This document shows positions 9,542-17,005 of a DNA stretch of 48,520 nucleotides, one piece after another. The position numbers and the translations under genes were made by a program. The notes below the pieces were generated by a model. That model was given only the letters and a program-made list of their open reading frames with translations, did not search any database and was not told the DNA's origin. The stretch is from assembly GCA_902532195.1 (NCBI GenBank), contig CACAHE010000001.1, positions 1 to 48,520 on the forward strand, given 5' to 3'. Source of the stretch: an uncultured Pelagibacteraceae bacterium. Lineage in GTDB: Bacteria > Pseudomonadota > Alphaproteobacteria > Pelagibacterales > Pelagibacteraceae. The stretch's first letter is position 1, and each line of letters begins with the position of its first letter.

Positions 9542-9560
9542 TTTTATATACAACCGTCAA
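9532..9560 (-). promoter_or_regulatory. Predicted promoter of the mraZ-ftsZ dcw operon
   Basis: Read on the minus strand, TTGACG (9560-9555) and TAATAT (9537-9532) are separated by exactly 17 bases, close to sigma-70 consensus. Transcription would start around 9525, about 30 bases before the mraZ ATG. The -10 sits precisely between the second and third TGGG boxes of the candidate MraZ operator. Confidence 0.6.
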
Positions 9561-9638
9561 TAGTTATATTTTAATAGAAAAGTGTTATTTCTAAGAACAA
9601 ATAAGAAACAGTTTAGATGAATTTTTTAAATTAAAAGT

Positions 9639-9998
9639 GCCAGATAATTATGTAAGCCGGGTTCTGTCTTTTAAACTTATCATTTATCTAGGCCTTAAAT
9701 TACTTTAAGGCTCAAGCAACTAACCCTGATGACTAGCCAAAGACTGCTTTTAGTTATTTCTAACAATGTCATCTCTACTCAGTCTTGCTCTCGGTGGGGT
9801 TTTCCATGCGCTGTTTGTTACCAAATCAGCCGGTGTGCTCTTACCACACCTTTTCACCCTTGCCTTGATAAGGCGGTTTATTTTCTGTGGCACTATCCCT
9901 AGGGTCGCCCCCGCCAGCAGTTAGCTGGCACCGTGTCTTTGTAGAGCCCGGACTTTCCTCTTCAATATTTATATGAAGCGATAAGTCAATTATCTGGC
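9639..9998 (-). ncRNA. rnpB: RNase P RNA (rnpB)
   Basis: This is the catalytic RNA that removes 5' leaders from precursor tRNAs. Read on the minus strand, the ends form helix P1: GCCAGATAATT near 9998-9988 pairs with AATTATCTGGC near 9649-9639. Bacterial type-A signatures follow in order: GAGGAAAGTCCGGGC just after P1, GGGGGCGACCCTAGGG, GCCACAGAAAAT near 9905-9890, and GACAGAACCCGGCTTA close to the 3' end (9669-9654). The length of about 360 nucleotides is normal. Ends are set by P1 pairing and are accurate to a few bases. This gene fills the only non-coding stretch over 300 bases in the window. Confidence 0.95.
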
Positions 9999-10004
9999 GT
10001 TGTT

Positions 10005-10032
10005 AAAATATTTATTTTTTTGAAATTTACAA
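10005..10032 (-). promoter_or_regulatory. Possible promoter of rnpB
   Basis: On the minus strand TTGTAA (10032-10027) and TATTTT (10010-10005) are 16 bases apart and would start transcription near the first base of P1 at about 9998. Both hexamers are only moderate matches in AT-rich DNA, so read-through from the amidase gene upstream remains possible. Confidence 0.35.
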
Positions 10033-10043
10033 GATAAATAATC

Positions 10044-10766
10044 TCATAATTGGCTTATCTTTTTGGCAATAATTAAGCTTTCTTTATCAATTTTTCCATC
10101 TATTAACTCAGGTCTATACCTTCTCTGAAAATTTTTAATTAATTTTAAAAATTTCAAATTTCTTTTTTCAACAAAATATCCAATTTTCTTTAAATATTTA
10201 ATCATTTCTTTCTTTTCAATTGTTGAAATTTTAACTTTTCTTAGTTTTTTTAATAGTTTTTGGTCTAAGTTATGCCAATTACCTATTTTATTTTTAGCTA
10301 ATATTTTCCAAGGAAATTTTTCACCTGGATCAATTTTTCTATTATAAGAAACATCTGAATGAGCCAAAACATTATTATTTTTAATTTTATATTTTTTTAA
10401 TATTTTTCTACAAAGAAGAATCGTACTTTTTATTTGTTCCTTACTAAATTTATGATATCCATGTTCGTGCCCTTTATTTTGGATTTCAATACCAATTGAA
10501 AATCTATTTAATGATTTTAAATTTTTCCAATTTGATATGCCCGCATGCCAAGCAATATAAAAGTCGGGAACCATTAAAATTACCTGTCCATTTTTTTTTA
10601 CAAAATAGTGGCAACTTACTTTTGATTTAATGCTTGTTAATTTATCTATAGCCCTTTTTTCATTATACATTCCAGTGTAATGAATTAATAAAAACTTAAT
10701 ATTTTTTCTAATTCTCCTTTTAGTAGAAAAATTAGGTGAGTAATTTACTGCGATTTTTAACGTCAT
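10044..10766 (-). CDS. N-acetylmuramoyl-L-alanine amidase, AmpD/AmiD-like (Amidase_2) with peptidoglycan-binding-like tail
   Basis: The enzyme would cleave the bond between MurNAc (or anhydroMurNAc) and L-alanine. The Amidase_2 fold is recognisable: LLIHYTG with His29, CHYFVKKNGQV at 52-62, AWHAG at 72-76, IGIEIQNKGHEHG with Glu94, AHSDV with His136, and DPGEKFPW with Asp146. His29, His136 and Asp146 fit the zinc triad. Residues about 190-235 resemble a small peptidoglycan-binding helical domain (FQRRYRPELIDGKID). No signal peptide is evident, which favours a cytoplasmic wall-recycling role like AmpD, although the extra domain is more like periplasmic AmiD. It lies upstream of rnpB on the same strand. 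Confidence 0.88.
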   Translation of the reverse strand: MTLKIAVNYSPNFSTKRRIRKNIKFLLIHYTGMYNEKRAIDKLTSIKSKVSCHYFVKKNGQVILMVPDFYIAWHAGISNWKNLKSLNRFSIGIEIQNKGHEHGYHKFSKEQIKSTILLCRKILKKYKIKNNNVLAHSDVSYNRKIDPGEKFPWKILAKNKIGNWHNLDQKLLKKLRKVKISTIEKKEMIKYLKKIGYFVEKRNLKFLKLIKNFQRRYRPELIDGKIDKESLIIAKKISQL

Positions 10767-10767
10767 T

Positions 10768-10796
10768 TTAACAATTTTATCATAGTAAAATACTAT
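10768..10796 (+). promoter_or_regulatory. Predicted promoter of mlaA-mlaC
   Basis: TTAACA at 10768-10773 and TACTAT at 10791-10796 are 17 bases apart, giving a start near 10803 and a leader of about 28 bases. An AGGAG ribosome binding site at 10822-10826 follows, four bases before the mlaA ATG. The -35 begins two bases from the divergent amidase start codon. Confidence 0.45.
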
Positions 10797-10830
10797 TTAC
10801 ATTGGTAAAATATACAAATATAGGAGCATT

Positions 10831-11595
10831 ATGAAAAAAATTATTTACTTAATAATTTTAAGTTTTTTAATTTCTGTGAACTCTTTAGCGGCAGATAGTT
10901 CAAAAGATGGTGATGTTAAAGACTGCTTTGAAGGAGTAAACAGGGGAATATTTGCTTTTAATAAAGCATTAGATAATGTTATTGTTGAACCACTCGCAAC
11001 CGGATATAGAAAGTTGCCTTCTCCAATTAGAACGGGCACTAGTAATTTTTTAAGCAATCTTTCTTTGCTATCAACAATTCCAAACAATGTTTTGCAAGGG
11101 GATTTGGGACTTGCTGGTAAAAATACTTCAAGATTATTAATTAATAGCACCGTTGGTATACTTGGACTGTTTGATCCCGCAACAAGTTTTGGATTAAATA
11201 ATTATGAAAGAGAAGATTATGGACAAACTTTAGCAAAATGGGGAGTTGATGAAGGATGTTATATTGTTTTACCAATATTAGGACCTTCAACATTAAGGGA
11301 TACAACGGGAAAATTAGTAAATTATTTTGGGGGAGACCCTTGGTATAACATTACTGTAAGAAATGACACACAATATGTATCTGAATTTGATTATTATACC
11401 TCTGTAGGAACATCTGGGGTAGACTTTAGAGCTAAGAACTTGGAGTCATTTAATAATCTTGAAGAAAATTCAATGGATTTTTATGCTTCAGTCAAAAGTT
11501 TGTATTTACAAGATAGAAAGAAAAAAATCTTAAATTCTGATGATATAACTGATACTTTTGATGATAGCGATTGGGAAGAAATCGAAGCTAAATAA
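10831..11595 (+). CDS. mlaA: MlaA/VacJ family protein (outer-membrane phospholipid asymmetry)
   Basis: MlaA removes mislocalised phospholipids from the outer leaflet of the outer membrane and passes them to periplasmic MlaC. The family core is clear: DCFEGVNRGIFAFNKALD near residues 32-49, LPSPIRTGTSNFLSNLS, the helical NTSRLLINSTVGILGLFDPA and the YGQTLAKWGV...YIVLPILGPSTLRD block. The N-terminus is a signal peptide ending SLA/AD near residue 21, which looks like a signal peptidase I site. The lipobox cysteine of E. coli MlaA is not there; the first Cys is residue 33. mlaC follows 12 bases downstream. Confidence 0.92.
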   Translation: MKKIIYLIILSFLISVNSLAADSSKDGDVKDCFEGVNRGIFAFNKALDNVIVEPLATGYRKLPSPIRTGTSNFLSNLSLLSTIPNNVLQGDLGLAGKNTSRLLINSTVGILGLFDPATSFGLNNYEREDYGQTLAKWGVDEGCYIVLPILGPSTLRDTTGKLVNYFGGDPWYNITVRNDTQYVSEFDYYTSVGTSGVDFRAKNLESFNNLEENSMDFYASVKSLYLQDRKKKILNSDDITDTFDDSDWEEIEAK

Positions 11596-11607
11596 AATCG
11601 TTATCAA

Positions 11608-12210
11608 ATGAATATTACTTATAAATTTAAAATTCATTATTTATTTTATATTTTAATATTTTTTTTATTTGTAAATACGTCGCATTCTAGAGAACCAATT
11701 AACTTTATAAAAGATATTACATCTGAAGCTTCATCAATTTTAATAAAAAGCAAAGAAAAAGATACAAAAATTAAAAAATTAAGGGAACTTGCTGAAAAAA
11801 ATGTAGATATAAAGGGTGTAGGTTATTACTCGTTAGGTAAAATTAGAAAAACTCTAACCAACTCTCAATTGGAAGAATATGAAAATTTATTTAAAGAGTA
11901 TTTTCTTAAAAGTTTCTCAAGTAGATTGTCAGAATATTCGGATCCCAAGATAAACGTTGAATCTCAAGAGGTATTATCCGAAAAATATACAATTGTATCT
12001 TCAGTTTTAGTAGCTACAGAAAATAGACCTGAGGTTAAAATTGATTGGAGAGTATATACAAAAAATCCAGAGAAACCTCTAATAAGAGATTTAATTATTG
12101 AAGGCTTAAGTTTGGCCAGAACTCAAAAAGAGGAGTTTAGTTCAATAATTAATAGTGGTGATGGTAATGTAGAAGTTCTTTTTGAAAGTTTGAAAAAATT
12201 TACAGAATAA
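11608..12210 (+). CDS. mlaC: Phospholipid-binding protein MlaC (Ttg2D family)
   Basis: MlaC shuttles phospholipid across the periplasm between MlaA and the inner-membrane MlaFEDB transporter. The 200-residue protein has a signal peptide (about residues 1-27), then the MlaC pattern: a helical region with LRELAEKNVDIKGVGYYSLG, TNSQLEEYENLFKEYFLKSF, then beta strands including VKIDWRVY and an LIRDLIIEGLSLARTQKEEF segment close to the end. The adjacent mlaA supports the call. The transporter subunits are not in this window. Confidence 0.92.
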   Translation: MNITYKFKIHYLFYILIFFLFVNTSHSREPINFIKDITSEASSILIKSKEKDTKIKKLRELAEKNVDIKGVGYYSLGKIRKTLTNSQLEEYENLFKEYFLKSFSSRLSEYSDPKINVESQEVLSEKYTIVSSVLVATENRPEVKIDWRVYTKNPEKPLIRDLIIEGLSLARTQKEEFSSIINSGDGNVEVLFESLKKFTE

Positions 12211-12213
12211 TTT

Positions 12214-12290
12214 TGGTGGGCGATCCAGGACTCGAACCTGGGACCAATACATTATGAGTGTACTGCTCTAACCAACTGAGCTAATCGCCC
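12214..12290 (-). tRNA. tRNA with CAT anticodon (elongator Met or lysidine-type Ile2)
   Basis: Read on the minus strand the gene folds as a standard cloverleaf: acceptor GGGCGAT/ATCGCCC, a D-arm with the GTTGG-containing loop, anticodon arm GTACA-CTCATAA-TGTAT, T-arm CCAGG-TTCGAGT-CCTGG, discriminator A and an encoded CCA (12216-12214). The anticodon is CAT. The acceptor stem starts with a normal G-C pair and the anticodon stem lacks the three G-C pairs of initiator tRNA, so it is not fMet. Elongator Met and Ile2 cannot be separated with confidence; the C4-G69 pair and the TTGGTC stretch after the anticodon stem lean towards Ile2. Confidence 0.9.
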
Positions 12291-12375
12291 TACTCAATTA
12301 GTAGTGTTCTACAACAGATTAATTATATAGGCAAGAATAGATGTTTATGTTCTGCATTGGACAAAAATATATTAT

Positions 12376-13917
12376 TTATTTACCAGCTAACCAAGAAAAC
12401 AGTCCGGAAGCACCCTCAGGATTAATGTTAACATTTATTAATATTATAGAAAATACTATGGCTAGATAAGAAACCAACCCATATCTTTTTGTTAAATTTT
12501 CTAAAGTATTTAATTTCTTAGTTCTTTTATTGCTATACAAGTTGAAAAAGTGAACTGCTAAAATATTTGGCAGTGCGGCATAAAAATATGATGCTAAAAT
12601 AATCCAATCAATGATTGTTAAATACTCTAACTTTGGAATCTCCCCATCTATAATAAAATTGTAAGCTATTAAAGATAACAGGCAAACAATAGTTATAGTT
12701 AACTTTGACTCTAATTCTCTTGCTTTAACCCAAATTGAGGACCAACAAACGATTAAAATTATAATAATTGGCAAAATTACTTTCCAAATATAATATCCAT
12801 GTTTTCTTTCGATTTCTATTTCAACTATTGCGGATAAGCCATGATAAATATCTGCTGGGTTTTTATTTACGTCATAGGTTAATTTATTATTAACTATATC
12901 CCATCCTGCGATATTATTTTTTTCTTGAAATTTATTTAAATATTTTTGTGTACGATTCGAAAATTCTATAATTCCATCAGATAAATCATAAAAATTTTGC
13001 ATTTCAAATTTAATTTTTTGACGATCAAATGGAAAATTTATATAGTTAAAATTTGTATTAAAAACATGAACTCCTTCATTTGTATATTCCACATATAATT
13101 CGTTATCCCAGTTGTTTTCTTTATGCCATTCAATCTCGTCAGTATAAGGTTTGAGGGTAAGGCTTTCTGTAAATAAATCAAAGTTAGTAGAATGCAAATC
13201 TGCATATTCAACTTTTGCTGGGTGACCAAAATTAAGCTCTGTTTCCCATTCGTAAACATCAAAATAACAACTAACCGTTTCTTTGTAATCATCTTCCTCG
13301 TTAAACCATAAATATTTTTTTGATAGTTCATACATTGGATCATCTTCTCCAAATGAGTGTGAGGCCTCAAAACCTAGTCTAGCTGTTAATTTTTTTGTTT
13401 TTTCATTAATATAGATTGAGTAAATATAAAGATCTGTGTAGGGCCAAAATAAACTTTTTACTTTTTTTGACAATTTTAGATTGTAAGTATTGGAATTACT
13501 ATTTTTGAACTTAAATTCTACTTCTTCATTTTCTGAAAATAAATTAGCTAGTGTTTTATCGTCTTGATAATCAATATCTAGTGTTCTTAAGTCTTTTCCA
13601 TTTACTGAAATTATAAGATCCTCAATTGTGACTTTTTCTGCTATTGATGGATCGGTTATTAATCCAATAGAATAATAGCCGTTTTCATCTCTTTTATATT
13701 CAGTTTCATTTTTCAAGTAATTCCATGTTTCTTCTAGCCTAATTCCAAAATCATTTAAATTGTAAGTAGGATTTTTTTCTGGTGTGTATTTTTCATAATC
13801 ACTTTTTAATTCGTCCAGATATAAACGACATTTATCTTTAGAAAAAACGTTAGAAGAAAATAATAAAATATTTAAAAATATTATTACAAAACTACAAATA
13901 CTAAATTTTTTTCTCAT
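12376..13917 (-). CDS. Prokaryotic pentameric ligand-gated ion channel homologue (Cys-loop receptor family) with extra N-terminal domain
   Basis: This 513-residue protein resembles bacterial relatives of nicotinic and GABA receptors. After a signal peptide (about 1-26) comes an extra region whose residues 78-150 look PDZ-like (an SIAEKVTIEDLIISVNGKDL pattern). A beta-rich ligand-binding-type domain (about 155-370) carries FPFDRQ at 295-300, the counterpart of the signature loop, without the paired cysteines. Four membrane segments follow: M1 (about 375-395, with the conserved Pro), M2 (402-421), M3 (433-458) preceded by IPKLEYLTIIDW, and M4 (480-498). Glu403 aligns with the -2' glutamate of cation-selective GLIC, so cation conduction is inferred. 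The ligand is unknown. The start overlaps the PrsW-like gene by 17 bases, suggesting co-translation. Confidence 0.85.
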   Translation of the reverse strand: MRKKFSICSFVIIFLNILLFSSNVFSKDKCRLYLDELKSDYEKYTPEKNPTYNLNDFGIRLEETWNYLKNETEYKRDENGYYSIGLITDPSIAEKVTIEDLIISVNGKDLRTLDIDYQDDKTLANLFSENEEVEFKFKNSNSNTYNLKLSKKVKSLFWPYTDLYIYSIYINEKTKKLTARLGFEASHSFGEDDPMYELSKKYLWFNEEDDYKETVSCYFDVYEWETELNFGHPAKVEYADLHSTNFDLFTESLTLKPYTDEIEWHKENNWDNELYVEYTNEGVHVFNTNFNYINFPFDRQKIKFEMQNFYDLSDGIIEFSNRTQKYLNKFQEKNNIAGWDIVNNKLTYDVNKNPADIYHGLSAIVEIEIERKHGYYIWKVILPIIIILIVCWSSIWVKARELESKLTITIVCLLSLIAYNFIIDGEIPKLEYLTIIDWIILASYFYAALPNILAVHFFNLYSNKRTKKLNTLENLTKRYGLVSYLAIVFSIILINVNINPEGASGLFSWLAGK

Positions 13918-14584
13918 ACTCTCTTCTTTTTTTTCCTTGAGTTTTTTTAAGTCTTGAAAACATTCTTAAAGCTACTATCCATGAAATTACAATTAATAGA
14001 AATGCAACATAAAAGTTTGAACTTACAAATAAATTATAACATCCGTGCAAAACAAAAGGCACAATGAATGCAAAAAATAAATTATCTCCCTTTTTTATAA
14101 AAGAATATTTCATAAAAAAATATCCCATAAACACTCCAAAAACTGCGTGGGCTGGAACTGCGGAAAAAGATCTAACTATTGCTAAAGCCATTGAAGTTGT
14201 GTCAAAATAATCTGCAAGTAAATAAACGTAATAAATATTTTCTAATGTAGCAAAACCCAAAGAAACAGTAACTCCATAAACGATTCCATCAATCGGTTCA
14301 TTAAAATCTTTCATCTTATAAACAAAGAAATACAAGACAGCTAATTTTAAACTTTCTTCAACTGGTGCGGCTGTTAGAAATGATGAAATAAGACCTTCAC
14401 TTGCATTAGTGGCGTACCATATTTCACCTATATATGTATTTAAAAAGTAAGCTGGTATTGTTATTAAAATTCCATAAAAAAATACTTTTATTATTTCTTT
14501 ATTTGGTTCTTTAAATTTGTCTGAAGAAACAAAAAAGAAAACAATTAATAAAGATGGAAAAATTGTTACAAAAAGTAAATTCAT
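13901..14584 (-). CDS. PrsW-like intramembrane metalloprotease family protein
   Basis: The 227-residue protein has about seven hydrophobic segments and the PrsW-type motifs: AAPVEESLKL (Glu76, Glu77), FATLENIYYV (Glu115, Asn116) and AVPAHAVFGVFMG (His146). In Bacillus, PrsW makes the first cut in an anti-sigma factor; many homologues have unknown substrates. I see no anti-sigma factor here. The frame overlaps the downstream channel gene by 17 bases, so the two are probably co-expressed, and the channel or a partner may be a substrate; that link is only inference. The last residues are very basic (KKTQGKKRREYEKK). Confidence 0.85.
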   Translation of the reverse strand: MNLLFVTIFPSLLIVFFFVSSDKFKEPNKEIIKVFFYGILITIPAYFLNTYIGEIWYATNASEGLISSFLTAAPVEESLKLAVLYFFVYKMKDFNEPIDGIVYGVTVSLGFATLENIYYVYLLADYFDTTSMALAIVRSFSAVPAHAVFGVFMGYFFMKYSFIKKGDNLFFAFIVPFVLHGCYNLFVSSNFYVAFLLIVISWIVALRMFSRLKKTQGKKRREYEKKI

Positions 14585-14641
14585 TAAATTTTTTCAATTG
14601 TTGTTATTTTGTCAGTAATCAAAAGTGTATAATTTTAAATT

Positions 14642-14965
14642 TTATACACCTGTTATCATCTGGCCAAAATTTGATATTATTCCAATCACAATCATAACTT
14701 TTGCAAGTATTGCCCAAAATTTTGGTCCTTTATAGTTATTTGAAGATCTCCAAACTCCAACAACAGTATAAATTTGAAATGGAATTAAAAAGCCCCACAT
14801 TGCATCTTCGCTCATTCCCAAAATGCCTATAAAAATTCCAATGATAAATCCAAATACTATGCCTAAACCAACTCCCACTCCCCAATAAGACATCGGAAGA
14901 GAAAGCTTTCCGTTCCAGAAACGTACAAAAAAATTTTCTTTTTGTGATTTTGTTTTTTTAACCAT
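14642..14965 (-). CDS. Small conserved-looking membrane protein of unknown function
   Basis: I do not recognise a named family. The 107-residue protein has a basic N-terminus and about three hydrophobic segments (about 28-50, 55-70 and 85-105). The central WRSSNNYKGPKFWAILAK motif resembles a pattern I associate with small uncharacterised membrane proteins of marine and gamma-proteobacteria. An AAGG ribosome binding site lies about six bases before the ATG. It is the first gene of a three-gene membrane-protein set after tRNA-Val, 57 bases ahead of the PrsW-like gene. Confidence 0.7.
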   Translation of the reverse strand: MVKKTKSQKENFFVRFWNGKLSLPMSYWGVGVGLGIVFGFIIGIFIGILGMSEDAMWGFLIPFQIYTVVGVWRSSNNYKGPKFWAILAKVMIVIGIISNFGQMITGV

Positions 14966-15026
14966 AAGAAACCTTACAACATTAATATTTATTGTAAATG
15001 ATTAACAATTAAAGATAATTGTATAA

Positions 15027-15101
15027 TGGTGGGCCGTGTTGGTTACGCTCCAACTACCCCTGCAATGTCAATGCAGTACTCTACTATTGAGCTAACGGCC
15101 C
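15027..15101 (-). tRNA. tRNA-Val (GAC) with unusual D- and T-loops
   Basis: Read on the minus strand: acceptor GGGCCGT/ACGGCCC (seven perfect pairs), D-arm GCTC-AATAGTA-GAGT, anticodon arm CTGCA-TTGACAT-TGCAG with anticodon GAC, a five-base variable loop, T-arm GTTGG-AGCGTAA-CCAAC, discriminator A and encoded CCA (15029-15027). All stems are intact. The T-loop lacks the usual TTC start (A54 G55 C56, T58 instead of A58), and the seven-base D-loop lacks the GG pair that normally docks with it. Stem integrity and encoded CCA argue for a real gene. It begins two bases after the rpoD stop codon. Confidence 0.88.
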
Positions 15102-15103
15102 AA

Positions 15104-16939
15104 TTAACTTTCTAAGAAACTTTTTAGTTGTTTTGACCTACTTGGATGTTTTAATTTTCTAAGTGCTTTAGCTTCAATCTGTCTAATTCTTTCTCTAGTT
15201 ACAGAAAATTGCAAACCCACTTCTTCTAAAGTATGATCGGTATTCATGCCTACCCCAAATCTCATTCTTAATACTCTTTCTTCTCTCGGTGTTAAAGTAG
15301 ATAAAATTTTAGTTGTAGCTTCGCTTAAATTTGATTTAATTGCTTGCTCAAGAGGTGCTAAAGCTTTTGTATCTTCAATAAAATCTCCTAGACTGCTATC
15401 TTCTTCATCACCTACAGGCTTCTCTAAAGAAACAGGTTCTTTTGAAATTTTTAATACTTTTCTTACTTTTTCCAAAGGCATTCTTAATTTTTTAGCAAGT
15501 TCCTCTGGTGTAGCTTCTCTTCCGAATTCGCTAAGAATTAATCTTTGAGTTCTGACTATTTTATTAATTGTTTCTATCATATGAACAGGTATTCTTATTG
15601 TTCTTGCTTGATCTGCAATTGATCTAGTAATTGCTTGTCTAATCCACCAAGTTGCATATGTAGAAAATTTATACCCACGTCTATATTCAAACTTATCAAC
15701 GGCCTTCATAAGACCTATATTTCCTTCTTGGATTAAATCTAAAAATTGTAGACCTCTATTTGTATATTTTTTTGCAATTGAAATCACAAGTCTCAAATTT
15801 GCTTCAACCATTTCTTTTTTTGCAATCCTAGACTCTTTTTCTCCTTTTTGTATCCTGCTTACTAATTTTTTAAAATCTGTAACTGATATTCCAAGTTTAT
15901 GACTTATTTCTACTAATCTTTCCCTAATATTTTTAAATTCTTCTTTATTTTTTTGGAAAAACTTTTTCCAAATTTCATTTGTATCTAAAAAAGATTTTAA
16001 ATTTGGATTTATTTCATTTCCAACATAAAATTTAATAAATTCATCTCTTCCAATCTGATTATTTAATGCAAGTCTTAATAGATTGCCCTCTAATGAAATA
16101 ATTTTTTTATTTTCAACGTAATGTCTTTGAACTAGTACTTCAAGAACTGATGGTGATAATTGTAAAGATTTTATATTTTCAAGTATTATTTCAACTATTT
16201 TTTTGTAATTTTTTTCTTTTGAGCTAGAAAATATTTTAGAATTTAGTATGCAATCTAATTTCTCTTTTTGATATTTTAATAGTTTATTATATTCTCTTGT
16301 GAGTTTGTTAACAGTGAGTAAAACTTTTGGTTTTATTTCACTTTCCATTGCTGCTAGAGTTGGGTTAAATTCATCATCCGAGTTATCTTCTGTGGTAGTT
16401 GCTTCTTGTTGATTAGTATCTGATTCAGATTTTTTTTGCTTAGAGTTGCCTGATGCATCTTCATCTTCCATATAGTTAGTATCTATATCGATAATTTCTC
16501 TAACAAGTATTTCGTCGTTTTGTAATTTTTTGTTCCAGTCAAAAAATTGTAGAGCTGTTATTGGGCTTTGGGAAAGTGCATTTAACATTACGTCTTTACC
16601 CGCTTCTATTCTTTTAGCAATTGCAATTTCACCTTCTCTAGAAAGAAGCTCAACTCCACCCATTTCTCTTAGGTACATCCTTATTGGGTCGTCACTTTTT
16701 TCTACAGATTTACCTTCATCTTTAGATGAAGATTCTTTTTTTCTTAGAACTTTAAAATCAGATTTTTTTTCTACTAAAGTAATTTTTCCATCTAAAATAT
16801 GGATAAACGCTTGTTCTAAATTTATTGGTGATAAATTTCTTTTTCCTAATGATTTATTAAGTTCTTCATGGGTTATAAAACCCCTATGAAGTCCTCGGCC
16901 CATTAACCTGGCAAATGATTTAGTAATTATTCGTTCCAC
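15104..16939 (-). CDS. rpoD: RNA polymerase primary sigma factor RpoD (sigma-70)
   Basis: This housekeeping sigma factor directs RNA polymerase to -35/-10 promoters. The 611 residues contain region 1.1 (about 1-60), region 1.2 ([11 protein letters not shown] from 84), a non-conserved acidic and helical insert (about 120-350), region 2 (about 376-447, with [16 protein letters not shown] and the -10-reading [10 protein letters not shown]), region 3 (about 455-530) and region 4 (about 540-605, with the [17 protein letters not shown] helix-turn-helix). Full length with region 1.1 marks it as the primary sigma. It follows dnaG with a 66-base gap, as in the classic macromolecular synthesis operon. 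Confidence 0.98.
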   Translation of the reverse strand: MERIITKSFARLMGRGLHRGFITHEELNKSLGKRNLSPINLEQAFIHILDGKITLVEKKSDFKVLRKKESSSKDEGKSVEKSDDPIRMYLREMGGVELLSREGEIAIAKRIEAGKDVMLNALSQSPITALQFFDWNKKLQNDEILVREIIDIDTNYMEDEDASGNSKQKKSESDTNQQEATTTEDNSDDEFNPTLAAMESEIKPKVLLTVNKLTREYNKLLKYQKEKLDCILNSKIFSSSKEKNYKKIVEIILENIKSLQLSPSVLEVLVQRHYVENKKIISLEGNLLRLALNNQIGRDEFIKFYVGNEINPNLKSFLDTNEIWKKFFQKNKEEFKNIRERLVEISHKLGISVTDFKKLVSRIQKGEKESRIAKKEMVEANLRLVISIAKKYTNRGLQFLDLIQEGNIGLMKAVDKFEYRRGYKFSTYATWWIRQAITRSIADQARTIRIPVHMIETINKIVRTQRLILSEFGREATPEELAKKLRMPLEKVRKVLKISKEPVSLEKPVGDEEDSSLGDFIEDTKALAPLEQAIKSNLSEATTKILSTLTPREERVLRMRFGVGMNTDHTLEEVGLQFSVTRERIRQIEAKALRKLKHPSRSKQLKSFLES

Positions 16940-17005
16940 AATTTAAAAGTTAGGAAGACTTATATAATGACAATTTTAAAAAAATCCATTTAAAAAATAG
17001 ACCAA

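Noticed and set aside
13038..13370. 110-codon alternative frame inside the channel gene
   Set aside because: Same strand but different frame within a gene whose own frame has clear family motifs; no start signal.
16530..16889. 119-codon open frame antisense to rpoD
   Set aside because: It shadows region 1.1-1.2 of rpoD in the opposite strand; no domain, ribosome binding site or independent context.
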